Source: Rubrimonas sp036735545 | GTDB lineage: Bacteria > Pseudomonadota > Alphaproteobacteria > Rhodobacterales > Rhodobacteraceae | Assembly: GCA_036735545.1 (NCBI GenBank) | Contig: DAINOD010000085.1 | Location: forward strand, 1-14,446 | Length of the DNA: 14,446 nt | Direction: 5' to 3' | Shown here: positions 1-5,974 of the stretch, piece after piece | Position numbering within the stretch: the first letter of the stretch is position 1 | Layout: each line of letters opens with the position of its first letter | Made by a program: the position numbers and the translations under genes | Notes under the pieces: model-generated | What the model was told of the DNA's origin: nothing | The model's input: only the letters and a program-made list of their open reading frames with translations | Database searches by the model: none

Positions 1-611
1 GCGTCGCGCACCGCCTCGAAGTTGTAGAGCGGCTCGCCCATGCCCATCAGCACGACGTTGGAGAGCAGGCGCCGCTCGGGCGGCCGCACGCCCACGACCG
101 GCCATTCGCCGAGGTCGTCGCGGCAGACGAGGATCTGGCCGACGATCTCGCCCGCGGTCAGGTTGCGCACCAGCGTTTGCGTGCCGGTGTGGCAGAATGT
201 GCAGTTCAGCGTGCAGCCGACCTGGGAGGAGACGCAGAGCGTCCCGCGATCCTCCTCGGGGATGTAGACCGCCTCCACCTCATGGCCGCCGTCGAGGCGC
301 AGGAGATACTTGCGGGTGCCGTCCTCGCTGATCTGGCGCGTGACGATCCCGGGGCGGTCGAGGCGGAAGGTCTCGGCCAGATGCGCGCGCACGTCCTTTG
401 ACAGCGAGGTCATCGCGGCGAAGTCGCGCACGCCGCGCTGGTAGAGCCAGCCCGAGATCTGGCCCGCCCGCATCTTCGCCTGCGCCACGCCCGCGCCCTC
501 CAGCGCGGCCTGCAGCGCCGGACGCGGCAGGCCTATCAGCGACGGCCTCGCCGTCGCCGGCGCGCGCAGCAGCGGCGCGACTTCGGGGACGAGGGGGGCG
601 GCGGCGTTCAA
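1..611 (-). CDS. rlmN: 23S rRNA (adenine-2503-C2)/tRNA methyltransferase RlmN, C-terminus off window
   Basis: Radical-SAM enzyme of the RlmN/Cfr family, which methylates C2 of A2503 in 23S rRNA and A37 of some tRNAs in the cytoplasm. The 203 visible residues are the N-terminal half. The 4Fe-4S/SAM motif CxxxCxxC is C133, C137 and C140, inside CTLNCTFCHTGTQ. C126 in TLCVSSQVGC matches the conserved cysteine just before the cluster in E. coli RlmN. The GMGEPLYNFE motif (residues 190-199) lies at the left edge. The catalytic cysteine near the C-terminus (C355 in E. coli) is outside the window. I chose a TTG start at 611: it overlaps the stop of the upstream ialB-family gene as TTGA, and no in-frame ATG lies at a sensible place before the conserved LIGLPRPAL region. 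That start choice is an inference. The pair is probably one transcript with translational coupling. The family call is near certain; the exact start is less so. Confidence 0.95.
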   Translation of the reverse strand, partial: MNAAAPLVPEVAPLLRAPATARPSLIGLPRPALQAALEGAGVAQAKMRAGQISGWLYQRGVRDFAAMTSLSKDVRAHLAETFRLDRPGIVTRQISEDGTRKYLLRLDGGHEVEAVYIPEEDRGTLCVSSQVGCTLNCTFCHTGTQTLVRNLTAGEIVGQILVCRDDLGEWPVVGVRPPERRLLSNVVLMGMGEPLYNFEAVRD

Positions 612-1147
612 CGGCAGAGACCCTGCGCCTGGTCGAGGGCGGCGGTGAACCCGATCAGCGAATAGGTGTCGATGGTCGTGGTGCCGCGCGAGCTGACGCC
701 GGTCAGCACCGCCTCGGCCCCGCGGCGCATGGCGTCCACCAGCCGGTCGTCGTCGGCTGGGGCGTTGGGCCAGGCCTTGTCGCCATCGGTGAACATGGTG
801 AAGCGGTTGGAGCCGATGTCGACGCGCACCTCGCTGTTCTGGCGGAACGTGTAGCCGATCTGCGTGCTGACTTCGTTGCGCACGCCGTCGCCGGGTCGGG
901 CGGCCACGGTCAGGAAGGTCTCGCCGCGGTTGACCTGAACGCGCTGGCCGCTGCGCCGCGCGTCCTGGCGCGTCGGCGCCGAGCGGATCCAGCAGACGCG
1001 CTGGGCCCCCGAACCGACCTGGTAGACGCTCCACGCGTTGTGCGCGCCCACCGCCTCGACTTCCTGCGTCGCCGCCGCGCCCGCGCCGATCAGCGCCGCG
1101 ACCACGGCGCCGCAGACCGCCCGCCTTACGATCGCCTGTTCAAGCAT
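608..1147 (-). CDS. Invasion associated locus B (IalB) family periplasmic protein
   Basis: A 179-residue exported protein of the IalB family, named after a Bartonella invasion protein; the biochemical role in free-living alphaproteobacteria is not established. Residues 7-27 form a signal peptide with a hydrophobic run ending near AGAAA, so the product should be periplasmic. Family hallmarks are VGAHNAWSVY (33-42), CWIRSAPT (52-59), VNRGETFL (72-79), NEVSTQIGYTF (91-101), and the C-terminal stretch SSRGTTTIDTYSLIGFTAAL (152-171). Two mature cysteines (C52, C178) could form a disulfide. The frame is open to a further start at 1192, but the ATG at 1147 is preceded by GGAG at good spacing and puts the hydrophobic segment at the N-terminus, so I prefer it. 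Its stop overlaps the TTG start of rlmN. The gene is divergent from the ECF sigma gene across about 170 bp. Confidence 0.88.
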   Translation of the reverse strand: MLEQAIVRRAVCGAVVAALIGAGAAATQEVEAVGAHNAWSVYQVGSGAQRVCWIRSAPTRQDARRSGQRVQVNRGETFLTVAARPGDGVRNEVSTQIGYTFRQNSEVRVDIGSNRFTMFTDGDKAWPNAPADDDRLVDAMRRGAEAVLTGVSSRGTTTIDTYSLIGFTAALDQAQGLCR

Positions 1148-1183
1148 TGGCCTACTCTCCGCCTCGATTGCCGCTCGCGCGTC

Positions 1184-1238
1184 CGTGATCACGCGCGCGC
1201 CCCTGTTTCATCAGGAGCGATTGGCCGATAATCTATCG
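1184..1238. promoter_or_regulatory. Candidate regulatory sites in the ialB / ECF sigma divergent region
   Basis: The 169-bp gap between the two divergent genes holds a perfect 10-bp palindrome, CGTGATCACG (1184-1193), and a 5-bp inverted repeat, CGATA-ATC-TATCG (1226-1238). GATAAT at 1227-1232 resembles a sigma-70 -10 box on the plus strand, but the hexamer 17 bp upstream (TGTTTC) is a poor -35. The palindrome places TGATC on both strands, and TGATC resembles the -35 element I recall for RpoE (ChrR-linked) sigma factors of Rhodobacter. A matching -10 at the right distance is not obvious on either strand. A short inverted repeat AGGGC-GGG-GCCCT lies at 1268-1280. These are sequence observations; function is inferred. 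Confidence 0.3.
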
Positions 1239-1316
1239 TCATTCGGCCCGGGGACGCCAGCCTCGGCAGGGCGGGGCCCTCGATAAAGCCGACGATCCCC
1301 GCAAAAAGGGCCCGCC

Positions 1317-1904
1317 TTGACCGACACGCCTGCGCCAGCCCTTTCCGGGGACGCCAGCGACGAGGCGCTGCTGGCCCGCGTCGCGCTGCGCGACCGGCAG
1401 GCCTTCGCGGCGCTGTTCGGCCGCTGGGCCGGGCGGGTGAAGGGATTCATCGCCCGCAGCGGCGTCAGTCAGGCGGAGGCCGACGAGGCGGCGCAGGAGG
1501 TGATGCTGCAGGTCTGGCGACGGGCCGAGACCTTCGACCCCTGCCGCGCAGGCGCCTCGACGTGGATCTACGCCATCGCGCGCAACCGCCGGGTCGACAT
1601 GGCGCGCCGCCGCCGCCCCGAGCCCGACCCCGAGGACCCCCAGTTCCGCCCCGACCCCGAGCCCGGCGGCTTCGCCCTGCGCGCGGCCGCCGAGCGCGAC
1701 GGCGCCGTGCGCGCCGCCGTGGCGGAACTCGGCCCGGAGCAGCTTGAGGTGGTGCGGCTCGCGTTCTACGAAGGGCTCAGCCACGCCGAGGTCGCCGAGG
1801 CGCTGGGCCTGCCGCTGGGCACGGTCAAGTCGCGGCTCAGGCTGGCCATGGGGCGGCTGCGCGGCGCGCTGGGCGCCGGTTTCGCCGAGGAGCTTCAGGA
1901 ATGA
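1317..1904 (+). CDS. RNA polymerase sigma factor, ECF (RpoE-like) subfamily
   Basis: A 195-residue alternative sigma factor with only regions 2 and 4, as in ECF sigmas. Region 2 spans about residues 17-100, including EVMLQVWRRAETFDP (61-75) and the -10-binding stretch ASTWIYAIARNRRVD (80-94). A proline- and acid-rich linker follows (101-120), with a DPEP motif. Region 4 is residues 133-186, with the helix-turn-helix GLSHAEVAEALGLPLGTVKS (153-172) for -35 recognition. The sequence, including RAGASTWIYAIARN and the DPxFRPDPEP linker, resembles the ChrR-controlled RpoE group of Rhodobacter; that subgroup call is from memory and tentative. The start is TTG at 1317, with AAGGG six bases before it. 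The stop overlaps the asparaginase start (ATGA). No anti-sigma gene follows, which is unusual for this class, so the signal that controls it cannot be read from the window. Confidence 0.93.
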   Translation: MTDTPAPALSGDASDEALLARVALRDRQAFAALFGRWAGRVKGFIARSGVSQAEADEAAQEVMLQVWRRAETFDPCRAGASTWIYAIARNRRVDMARRRRPEPDPEDPQFRPDPEPGGFALRAAAERDGAVRAAVAELGPEQLEVVRLAFYEGLSHAEVAEALGLPLGTVKSRLRLAMGRLRGALGAGFAEELQE

Positions 1905-2917
1905 CCGACGCCGCCAATCCCGTGCTGGCCGAACTGGCGCGGGGCGACTTCGTGGAGTGCGTCCACCGCGGCGCCTGGGCGGTCTGCGCCCCGTCGGGCG
2001 AGGTGGTGGCGGAGGCCGGCGACACAACGCGGCGTTTCCTGCCGCGCAGCGCGATCAAGCTGTTCCAGGCGCTGCCCATGGTGGAGAGCGGCGCGGCGGA
2101 CGCCCGCCGCCTCGACGCGCGCCGCCTCGCGCTCTCCTGCGCCTCGCACCAGGGCTCCGAGGCCCACGCGCTGCTGGCCGCGACGTGGCTCGCCGAGATG
2201 GGGCTCGGCGAGCGCGACCTGATGTGCGGGCCGCAGGAGCCCTCGGACGGGCCCACGCGGCGGGCGATGCGGTCGCGCGGAGAGAAGGGCTGCCAGCTTC
2301 ACAACAACTGCTCCGGCAAGCATACCGGGTTCCTTACGCAGGCGCTGCACCTGAAGGCGTCGACCGAGGGCTACATCGAGCCAGACCATCCGGTGCAGCG
2401 CGCCGCGGCGGACGCCTTCGCCGAGGCGACGGGCGAGGAGCAGCCGCTGGGCTGGGCGGTGGACGGCTGCTCGGCGCCCAACTTCGCCGTGAGCCTGCGC
2501 CGCCTCGCCGCCGCCTGCGCCCGCGTGGCCCGGCCCGAGGAGGGCTTCGGCCCTGGCGTGCGGGCGAAGGCTGCGGCGCGGCTGCGCGACGCGATGATGG
2601 CGCACCCCTTCGAGGTGGCGGGCGCGGGTCGGGCCTGCACCGAGCTGATGGAGGCGGCGGGCGGCCGCGCGGCGCTGAAGGGCGGCGCCGAGGGGGCCTA
2701 TGTCGCCTATCTGCCCGAGGCGGGTCTGGGGATCGCGCTGAAGATCGACGACGGCGACAGCGAGGCGTCGGCGCTTGCGATCGCCGCGCTGCTGGCGCGT
2801 CACGGCGCGCTGGACGCGGAGGACCCCCGCGTGGCGCGCCGGATGCGGCCGGAGCTGCGCAACCGGCGCGATATCCTCGTCGGCGCGATGCGGCCGGGGC
2901 CGGGCCTCGCGGCCTGA
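1901..2917 (+). CDS. L-asparaginase, ReAV type (Asparaginase_II family, class 3)
   Basis: A 338-residue cytoplasmic enzyme of the family typified by Rhizobium etli ReAV, unrelated to the E. coli-type asparaginases; it hydrolyses L-asparagine to aspartate and ammonia. The active-site pattern known from ReAV is present: SxxK at S50/K53 (RSAIKLFQ), SH at S82/H83 (CASHQGSEAH), the zinc-site cysteine and lysine at C137/K140 (NNCSGKH), and the second cysteine at C190 (DGCSAPNFA). A lysine in IALKIDDGD (around 270-276) matches the late catalytic lysine. The length is normal for the family, and no signal peptide is visible. ATG at 1901 overlaps the sigma-factor stop by four bases, so translation is probably coupled and both come from one promoter. 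The downstream Hpt gene follows after 61 bp. Family assignment is strong; asparagine as the true substrate is inferred from the family. Confidence 0.93.
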   Translation: MTDAANPVLAELARGDFVECVHRGAWAVCAPSGEVVAEAGDTTRRFLPRSAIKLFQALPMVESGAADARRLDARRLALSCASHQGSEAHALLAATWLAEMGLGERDLMCGPQEPSDGPTRRAMRSRGEKGCQLHNNCSGKHTGFLTQALHLKASTEGYIEPDHPVQRAAADAFAEATGEEQPLGWAVDGCSAPNFAVSLRRLAAACARVARPEEGFGPGVRAKAAARLRDAMMAHPFEVAGAGRACTELMEAAGGRAALKGGAEGAYVAYLPEAGLGIALKIDDGDSEASALAIAALLARHGALDAEDPRVARRMRPELRNRRDILVGAMRPGPGLAA

Positions 2918-2978
2918 CCGCTTACGCATTGTTAACGCCCTGGGTTCAGGCTTCGCACCGAACAGGCGGGCGGGGGAC

Positions 2979-3335
2979 ATGGGCGCGACCAAGATTGAGA
3001 TCGAGGCGACCGGACCGCTGGTCGACGCCGAGGCGCTGGACGAGCTGCGCCTGGTGTTCGGCGACCGCGCCGGAGAGCTGCTGGCCCGCAGCCGGCAGGT
3101 GATCGCCGAGCGGGCCGCCGAGGTCCGGCGGCTCGCGGACGCGCCGGACGACACGCTCGGCGCGTTCGCGCACGAGATCGCGGGCATGGCTGGGCAGCTC
3201 GGCCTGCGCCCGCTCGCAGCGGCCGCTTCGCGGCTGCAGGCGCAATGCGCCGAGGGCGTCGCCGAGGCCCCGGTCTCGGCGCGCGCGGTGGCGGCGCTCG
3301 CCGACGCCTCGCTCGCGGCGCTGCCCGCCGCCTGA
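2979..3335 (+). CDS. Small stand-alone Hpt (histidine phosphotransfer) domain protein
   Basis: A 118-residue, mostly helical protein with one Hpt domain over about residues 16-95. Such proteins carry phosphate between a hybrid kinase and response regulators. The likely phospho-acceptor is H65 in FAHEIAGMAGQLGL, matching the family pattern AHxLKGxxxxLG, except that the usual lysine after the histidine is alanine here. A conserved-looking first helix (ALDELRLVFGDRAGELL) and the downstream RPLAAAASRLQ helix fit the four-helix bundle. The ATG at 2979 has a G-rich ribosome-binding stretch just upstream; the frame extends further 5' but only inside the asparaginase gene. No kinase or response regulator is nearby, so partners are unknown. 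The 61-bp gap before it contains GTTAAC (2931-2936), which resembles a CtrA half-site, but no second half-site is seen. It ends 2 bp from the convergent pxpA, with no terminator between. Confidence 0.8.
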   Translation: MGATKIEIEATGPLVDAEALDELRLVFGDRAGELLARSRQVIAERAAEVRRLADAPDDTLGAFAHEIAGMAGQLGLRPLAAAASRLQAQCAEGVAEAPVSARAVAALADASLAALPAA

Positions 3336-3337
3336 AC

Positions 3338-4108
3338 TCAGCCCAGCGTCGCGGCGAGCCCGACCAGCCGCACGCCCTCCGCCGTCAGCCCGTCGCGCAC
3401 CCGCGCCGCGATGGCGGCGGCGTTCGGCCCGTCGCCGTGGACGCAGACCGAGTGCAGCGGCGTCGGCAGAACCTCACCCGACGGCGCCACGATCCCACCG
3501 GCGCGGAGAAAGCGCAGGATCTGCGCCACGCCGTCGGCGGGGTCGTGGATCATCGCGCCGCCCTGCGTGCGGGGCACGAGCTGGCCGTCAGGCTGATAGG
3601 CGCGGTCGGCGAAGATCTCTGCCGCCGCGGGCAGCCCGGACGCCGCGCCGGCGCGGAACAGCTCCGACGTCGCCGGGGCGAGCAGGATCAGCCGCGGGTC
3701 GACCGCGGCGACGGCCTGCGCGATGGCGTCGGCCAGCGGGCGCTCGCGGCAGGCCATGTTGTTCAGCGCCCCGTGCGGCTTGACGTGGACGACGCGCGCG
3801 CCCTCGGCCGCCGCGACGCCCAGCATGGCGGCGGTCTGGTAGACCACCATCGCCGCGACCTCCTCGGCCGACATCCGCATCTCGCGCCGGCCGAAGCCCT
3901 GCAGGTCGGGAAAGCCCGGATGGGCGCCGATCTCCACCCCCGCGGCCTTGGCGGCGCGCACGGACCGGCGCATGACCAGCGGGTCGCCGGCGTGGAAGCC
4001 GCAGGCGATGTTGGCGGCGCCGACGATGGCCAGCAGGCCGTCGTCGTCGCCCATCGTCCACGGGCCGAAGCTCTCGCCCATGTCGGCGTTGAGGTTGAGC
4101 AGGGTCAT
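3338..4108 (-). CDS. pxpA: 5-oxoprolinase (ATP-hydrolysing) subunit PxpA, LamB/YcsF family
   Basis: A 256-residue subunit of the prokaryotic 5-oxoprolinase, which opens 5-oxo-L-proline (pyroglutamate) to L-glutamate using ATP, together with PxpB and PxpC, in the cytoplasm. LamB/YcsF hallmarks are NLNADMGESFGPW (5-17), NIACGFHAGDP (33-43), GAHPGFPD (61-68), VKPHGALNN (109-117, where the usual Tyr is Asn), ADRAYQPDGQLVPR (167-180) and CVHGDGPNA (222-230). The length is typical. ATG at 4108 overlaps the pxpC stop (ATGA) and has GGAGGAG about 9 bases upstream. It is last in the pxpB-pxpC-pxpA order, the same order as in E. coli. It converges on the Hpt gene with a 2-bp gap. Confidence 0.96.
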   Translation of the reverse strand: MTLLNLNADMGESFGPWTMGDDDGLLAIVGAANIACGFHAGDPLVMRRSVRAAKAAGVEIGAHPGFPDLQGFGRREMRMSAEEVAAMVVYQTAAMLGVAAAEGARVVHVKPHGALNNMACRERPLADAIAQAVAAVDPRLILLAPATSELFRAGAASGLPAAAEIFADRAYQPDGQLVPRTQGGAMIHDPADGVAQILRFLRAGGIVAPSGEVLPTPLHSVCVHGDGPNAAAIAARVRDGLTAEGVRLVGLAATLG

Positions 4109-5148
4109 GGCGTCGTCTCCTCCAGTCCGCCGGGCAGGCTCGGTCGGCGGGCGTCGATCACGCCGCTGACGAGATTGGACGAGGCCAGCATCGCGAGGTC
4201 CGGGCCGTCGCGCAGGGCCGCGACCGCCGCCAGCGCCTCGGCCAGCGCGCTCTCGGCCGCTCGGCGCGCGCCGACGGCCTGCTCGACCGTCACGGCGGCG
4301 AAGCGCACGGCGGCGCCGGGCAGAAGCTGGCCGACGCGCGGCAGGTCGGCCGAGATCACCACCGCGATCTTGGGATAGCCGCCGATGGTGTGGGCGTCGA
4401 CGCCGAGGATGATCGGCGCGCCGTCGCCGGGAACCTGGATGGCGCCGCGCAGCATCCCCTCCGACACCATGTCCGCGCCGAGGTCGGAGTGAACCAGCCG
4501 CGGCCCGAGCAGCCGCGCCCCCATCCGGTCGACCTGGTCCGAGACTCGCCATTCGGCGTCGAGGAAGGCGGCCAGCGCGGCCTCGGTGAAATGCGCGGTC
4601 TGCGGGCCCATGACCACGCGCAGCGGGCCAGCGGTCGCCTGCGGGAGCGCCCCGGCGCGCTCCGGTCCCGCGGGCGGCGGGCCGCCGACCGGCAGCCGGT
4701 CGCCCGCCGCCAGCGCCCGGCCCGCGACGCCGCCGAAGCCTGCGCGCAGGTCGGTCGCCCGCGCGCCCAGCACCGGCGGCAGGTCGAGTCCGCCGCCGAC
4801 GCAGAGATAGCCGACCGCGCCGCCCTCGACGGCGCCGACCGTCAGCGTCTCGCCCTCGGCCAGCGTGGCGCTGCGCAGGGCGGGCAGGGCGCCGCGCTCG
4901 CCGAGCCGCCCCGCAGCCCCCGCCAGCGCCACCCGCACCGGCCCGCCCACCGCGCGCACCGTGGGCCCGCGCAGGGCGAACTCAACCGCCGCCGCCCCCT
5001 CCGGCGCGCCCGCGACGCCGTTGCCCAGCCGCCAGAGCGGGCCGTCCGCGGCCCCGCAGGGCGGCACCCCCGCGCCGCGCAGCCCGAGTCGGCCGGCGTC
5101 CTGGACATGGGCGCGCGGCCCCGGCGCGACGATCTCCAGAGCCCTCAC
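4105..5148 (-). CDS. pxpC: 5-oxoprolinase subunit PxpC (KipA-like, biotin-dependent carboxyltransferase family)
   Basis: A 347-residue subunit that works with PxpB and PxpA in ATP-dependent cleavage of 5-oxoproline. Family motifs are VQDAGRLGLRG (15-25), VGGGLDLPPVLGARATD (117-133), SDQVDRMGARL (203-213), SEGMLRGAIQVPGDGAPI (229-246) and DAHTIGGYPKIA (251-262). The reading frame is open far upstream, but conservation begins at the GTG at 5148, which overlaps the pxpB stop (GTGA) and follows GAGGAG with suitable spacing, so I take GTG as the start. Many databases label this family 'biotin-dependent carboxyltransferase' or 'allophanate hydrolase subunit 2'; the linked pxpA and pxpB genes and the absence of a urea carboxylase support the 5-oxoprolinase role. 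The C-terminal tail (about 290-347), rich in Ala and Leu, is less conserved. Confidence 0.95.
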   Translation of the reverse strand: MRALEIVAPGPRAHVQDAGRLGLRGAGVPPCGAADGPLWRLGNGVAGAPEGAAAVEFALRGPTVRAVGGPVRVALAGAAGRLGERGALPALRSATLAEGETLTVGAVEGGAVGYLCVGGGLDLPPVLGARATDLRAGFGGVAGRALAAGDRLPVGGPPPAGPERAGALPQATAGPLRVVMGPQTAHFTEAALAAFLDAEWRVSDQVDRMGARLLGPRLVHSDLGADMVSEGMLRGAIQVPGDGAPIILGVDAHTIGGYPKIAVVISADLPRVGQLLPGAAVRFAAVTVEQAVGARRAAESALAEALAAVAALRDGPDLAMLASSNLVSGVIDARRPSLPGGLEETTP

Positions 5149-5849
5149 GCCCGGAAGCTCCTCGGGTCGGCTGCGGCCGCGCGGTCGTGCTCGGCGCGGC
5201 TGACCGGCTCCAGTCGCAGGCGGTCGCCGGCGGCGAACAGCGCGGGGCGCGCGTGCGCGGGGTCGAACAGGCGCAGCGGACAATGGCCGAGGATGCGCCA
5301 GCCCCCGGGGCTCTCCCACGGATAGATGCCCGCGAAGCCCATCGCGACGGCCACCGAGCCCGGCGGCACGCGCAGCCGCGGCGTCTCCTTGCGCGGCAGG
5401 GCGAGCGGGGCGGGGGCGGGGCCGCAGAACGGAAACCCGGGCAGGAAGCCGACCATGAGCACGGTCAGTTCCGCCCGCGCCATGAGATCCACAATGTCGG
5501 CGACGGGCAGGCCGCACTCGGCGGCGACCTCCTGCTGGTCGGGGCCGCAGTCGGGATCGAAGCAGACGGGCACGCGCCATTCGGCGGCTTCGAGCGCCGC
5601 GGGCGGGCCCTGCGCGGCCTCCAGCGCCAGCGCCTCCAGCGCGGCGCGGTCGGCGGCGAGGGGGTCGAGATGGACCGTCAGCGTGCGGAAGGCGGCGGCG
5701 GCGTCGATCACGCCGGGCGCGTCGCGCAGCGCCGCGACGGCCGCCGCCAGCCGCGCGGTGGTCGCGGGGCCGGGCGCGTCGGGCAGCGCCACCATGAAGG
5801 CGGCGTCGCCTAGCGGCGTCAGGCGCGGGGCTGGAGCGTCGGGCGGCAT
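5145..5849 (-). CDS. pxpB: 5-oxoprolinase subunit PxpB (KipI-like, allophanate hydrolase subunit 1 family)
   Basis: A 234-residue first subunit of the 5-oxoprolinase complex. Family motifs are LTPLGDAAFMV near the start (10-20), VPVCFDPDCGPD (93-104, usually VPVxYGGxxGPD), VGFLPGFPFCG (133-143), the conserved RLRVPPGSVAVA (158-169) and GIYPWESPGGWRILG (174-188). I start it at the ATG at 5849, with AGGA eight bases upstream. A GTG at 5885 in the same frame would add 12 residues but has no ribosome-binding site and lies before the conserved N-terminus. The stop overlaps the pxpC GTG. It is the first gene of the pxpBCA operon, so its promoter should lie in the 125-bp gap shared with the divergent TRAP operon. 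A short hairpin (CGCCC-CGACC-GGGCG, 5865-5879) is in its leader. Confidence 0.95.
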   Translation of the reverse strand: MPPDAPAPRLTPLGDAAFMVALPDAPGPATTARLAAAVAALRDAPGVIDAAAAFRTLTVHLDPLAADRAALEALALEAAQGPPAALEAAEWRVPVCFDPDCGPDQQEVAAECGLPVADIVDLMARAELTVLMVGFLPGFPFCGPAPAPLALPRKETPRLRVPPGSVAVAMGFAGIYPWESPGGWRILGHCPLRLFDPAHARPALFAAGDRLRLEPVSRAEHDRAAAADPRSFRA

Positions 5850-5901
5850 CCTCGCTGTCCTACACGCCCCGACCGGGCGATGCACGCGCAGGCGGGCGGA
5901 T

Positions 5902-5933
5902 TTCGCTAGGTTTTCATGCGCGCTTCGCTAGCG
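5902..5933. promoter_or_regulatory. Candidate operator: TTCGCTAG direct repeat between pxpB and the TRAP operon
   Basis: The octamer TTCGCTAG occurs twice, at 5902-5909 and 5924-5931, start to start 22 bp apart, which is about two helical turns on the same face. The second copy is part of a perfect 8-bp palindrome, CGCTAGCG (5926-5933). The repeats sit in the only control region of two divergent operons that I infer share a substrate, where a common regulator would be expected to bind. TTTTCA (5911-5916) and TAAGCC (5934-5939) sit 17 bp apart but match sigma-70 hexamers poorly. No regulator gene is adjacent. Function is inferred from position and spacing only. Confidence 0.4.
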
Positions 5934-5974
5934 TAAGCCTCAAGGCGCAGAACGCCCAAGACAGGGAGACGCAA

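Noticed and set aside
398..1231. A 277-codon plus-strand frame opposite ialB and rlmN
   Set aside because: It is antisense to two genes with strong motif support and consists of Arg/Ala/Pro-rich sequence.
1248..1358. Exact 14-base repeat CCGGGGACGCCAGC at 1248-1261 and 1345-1358
   Set aside because: One copy is intergenic and the other is inside the sigma coding region. It is short and GC-rich, and nothing else links the two, so chance is the better explanation.
1744..3187. Long frames on both strands over the asparaginase gene (452 codons plus, 430 codons minus)
   Set aside because: The plus-strand one is Arg/Gly/Ala-rich without motifs, and the minus-strand one is a shadow. The asparaginase frame carries all active-site motifs.
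4105..5849. pxpB/pxpC as allophanate hydrolase or a urea carboxylase system
   Set aside because: There is no biotin carboxylase, biotin carrier domain or amidase nearby, and the pxpB-pxpC-pxpA order and overlaps match the known 5-oxoprolinase operon.
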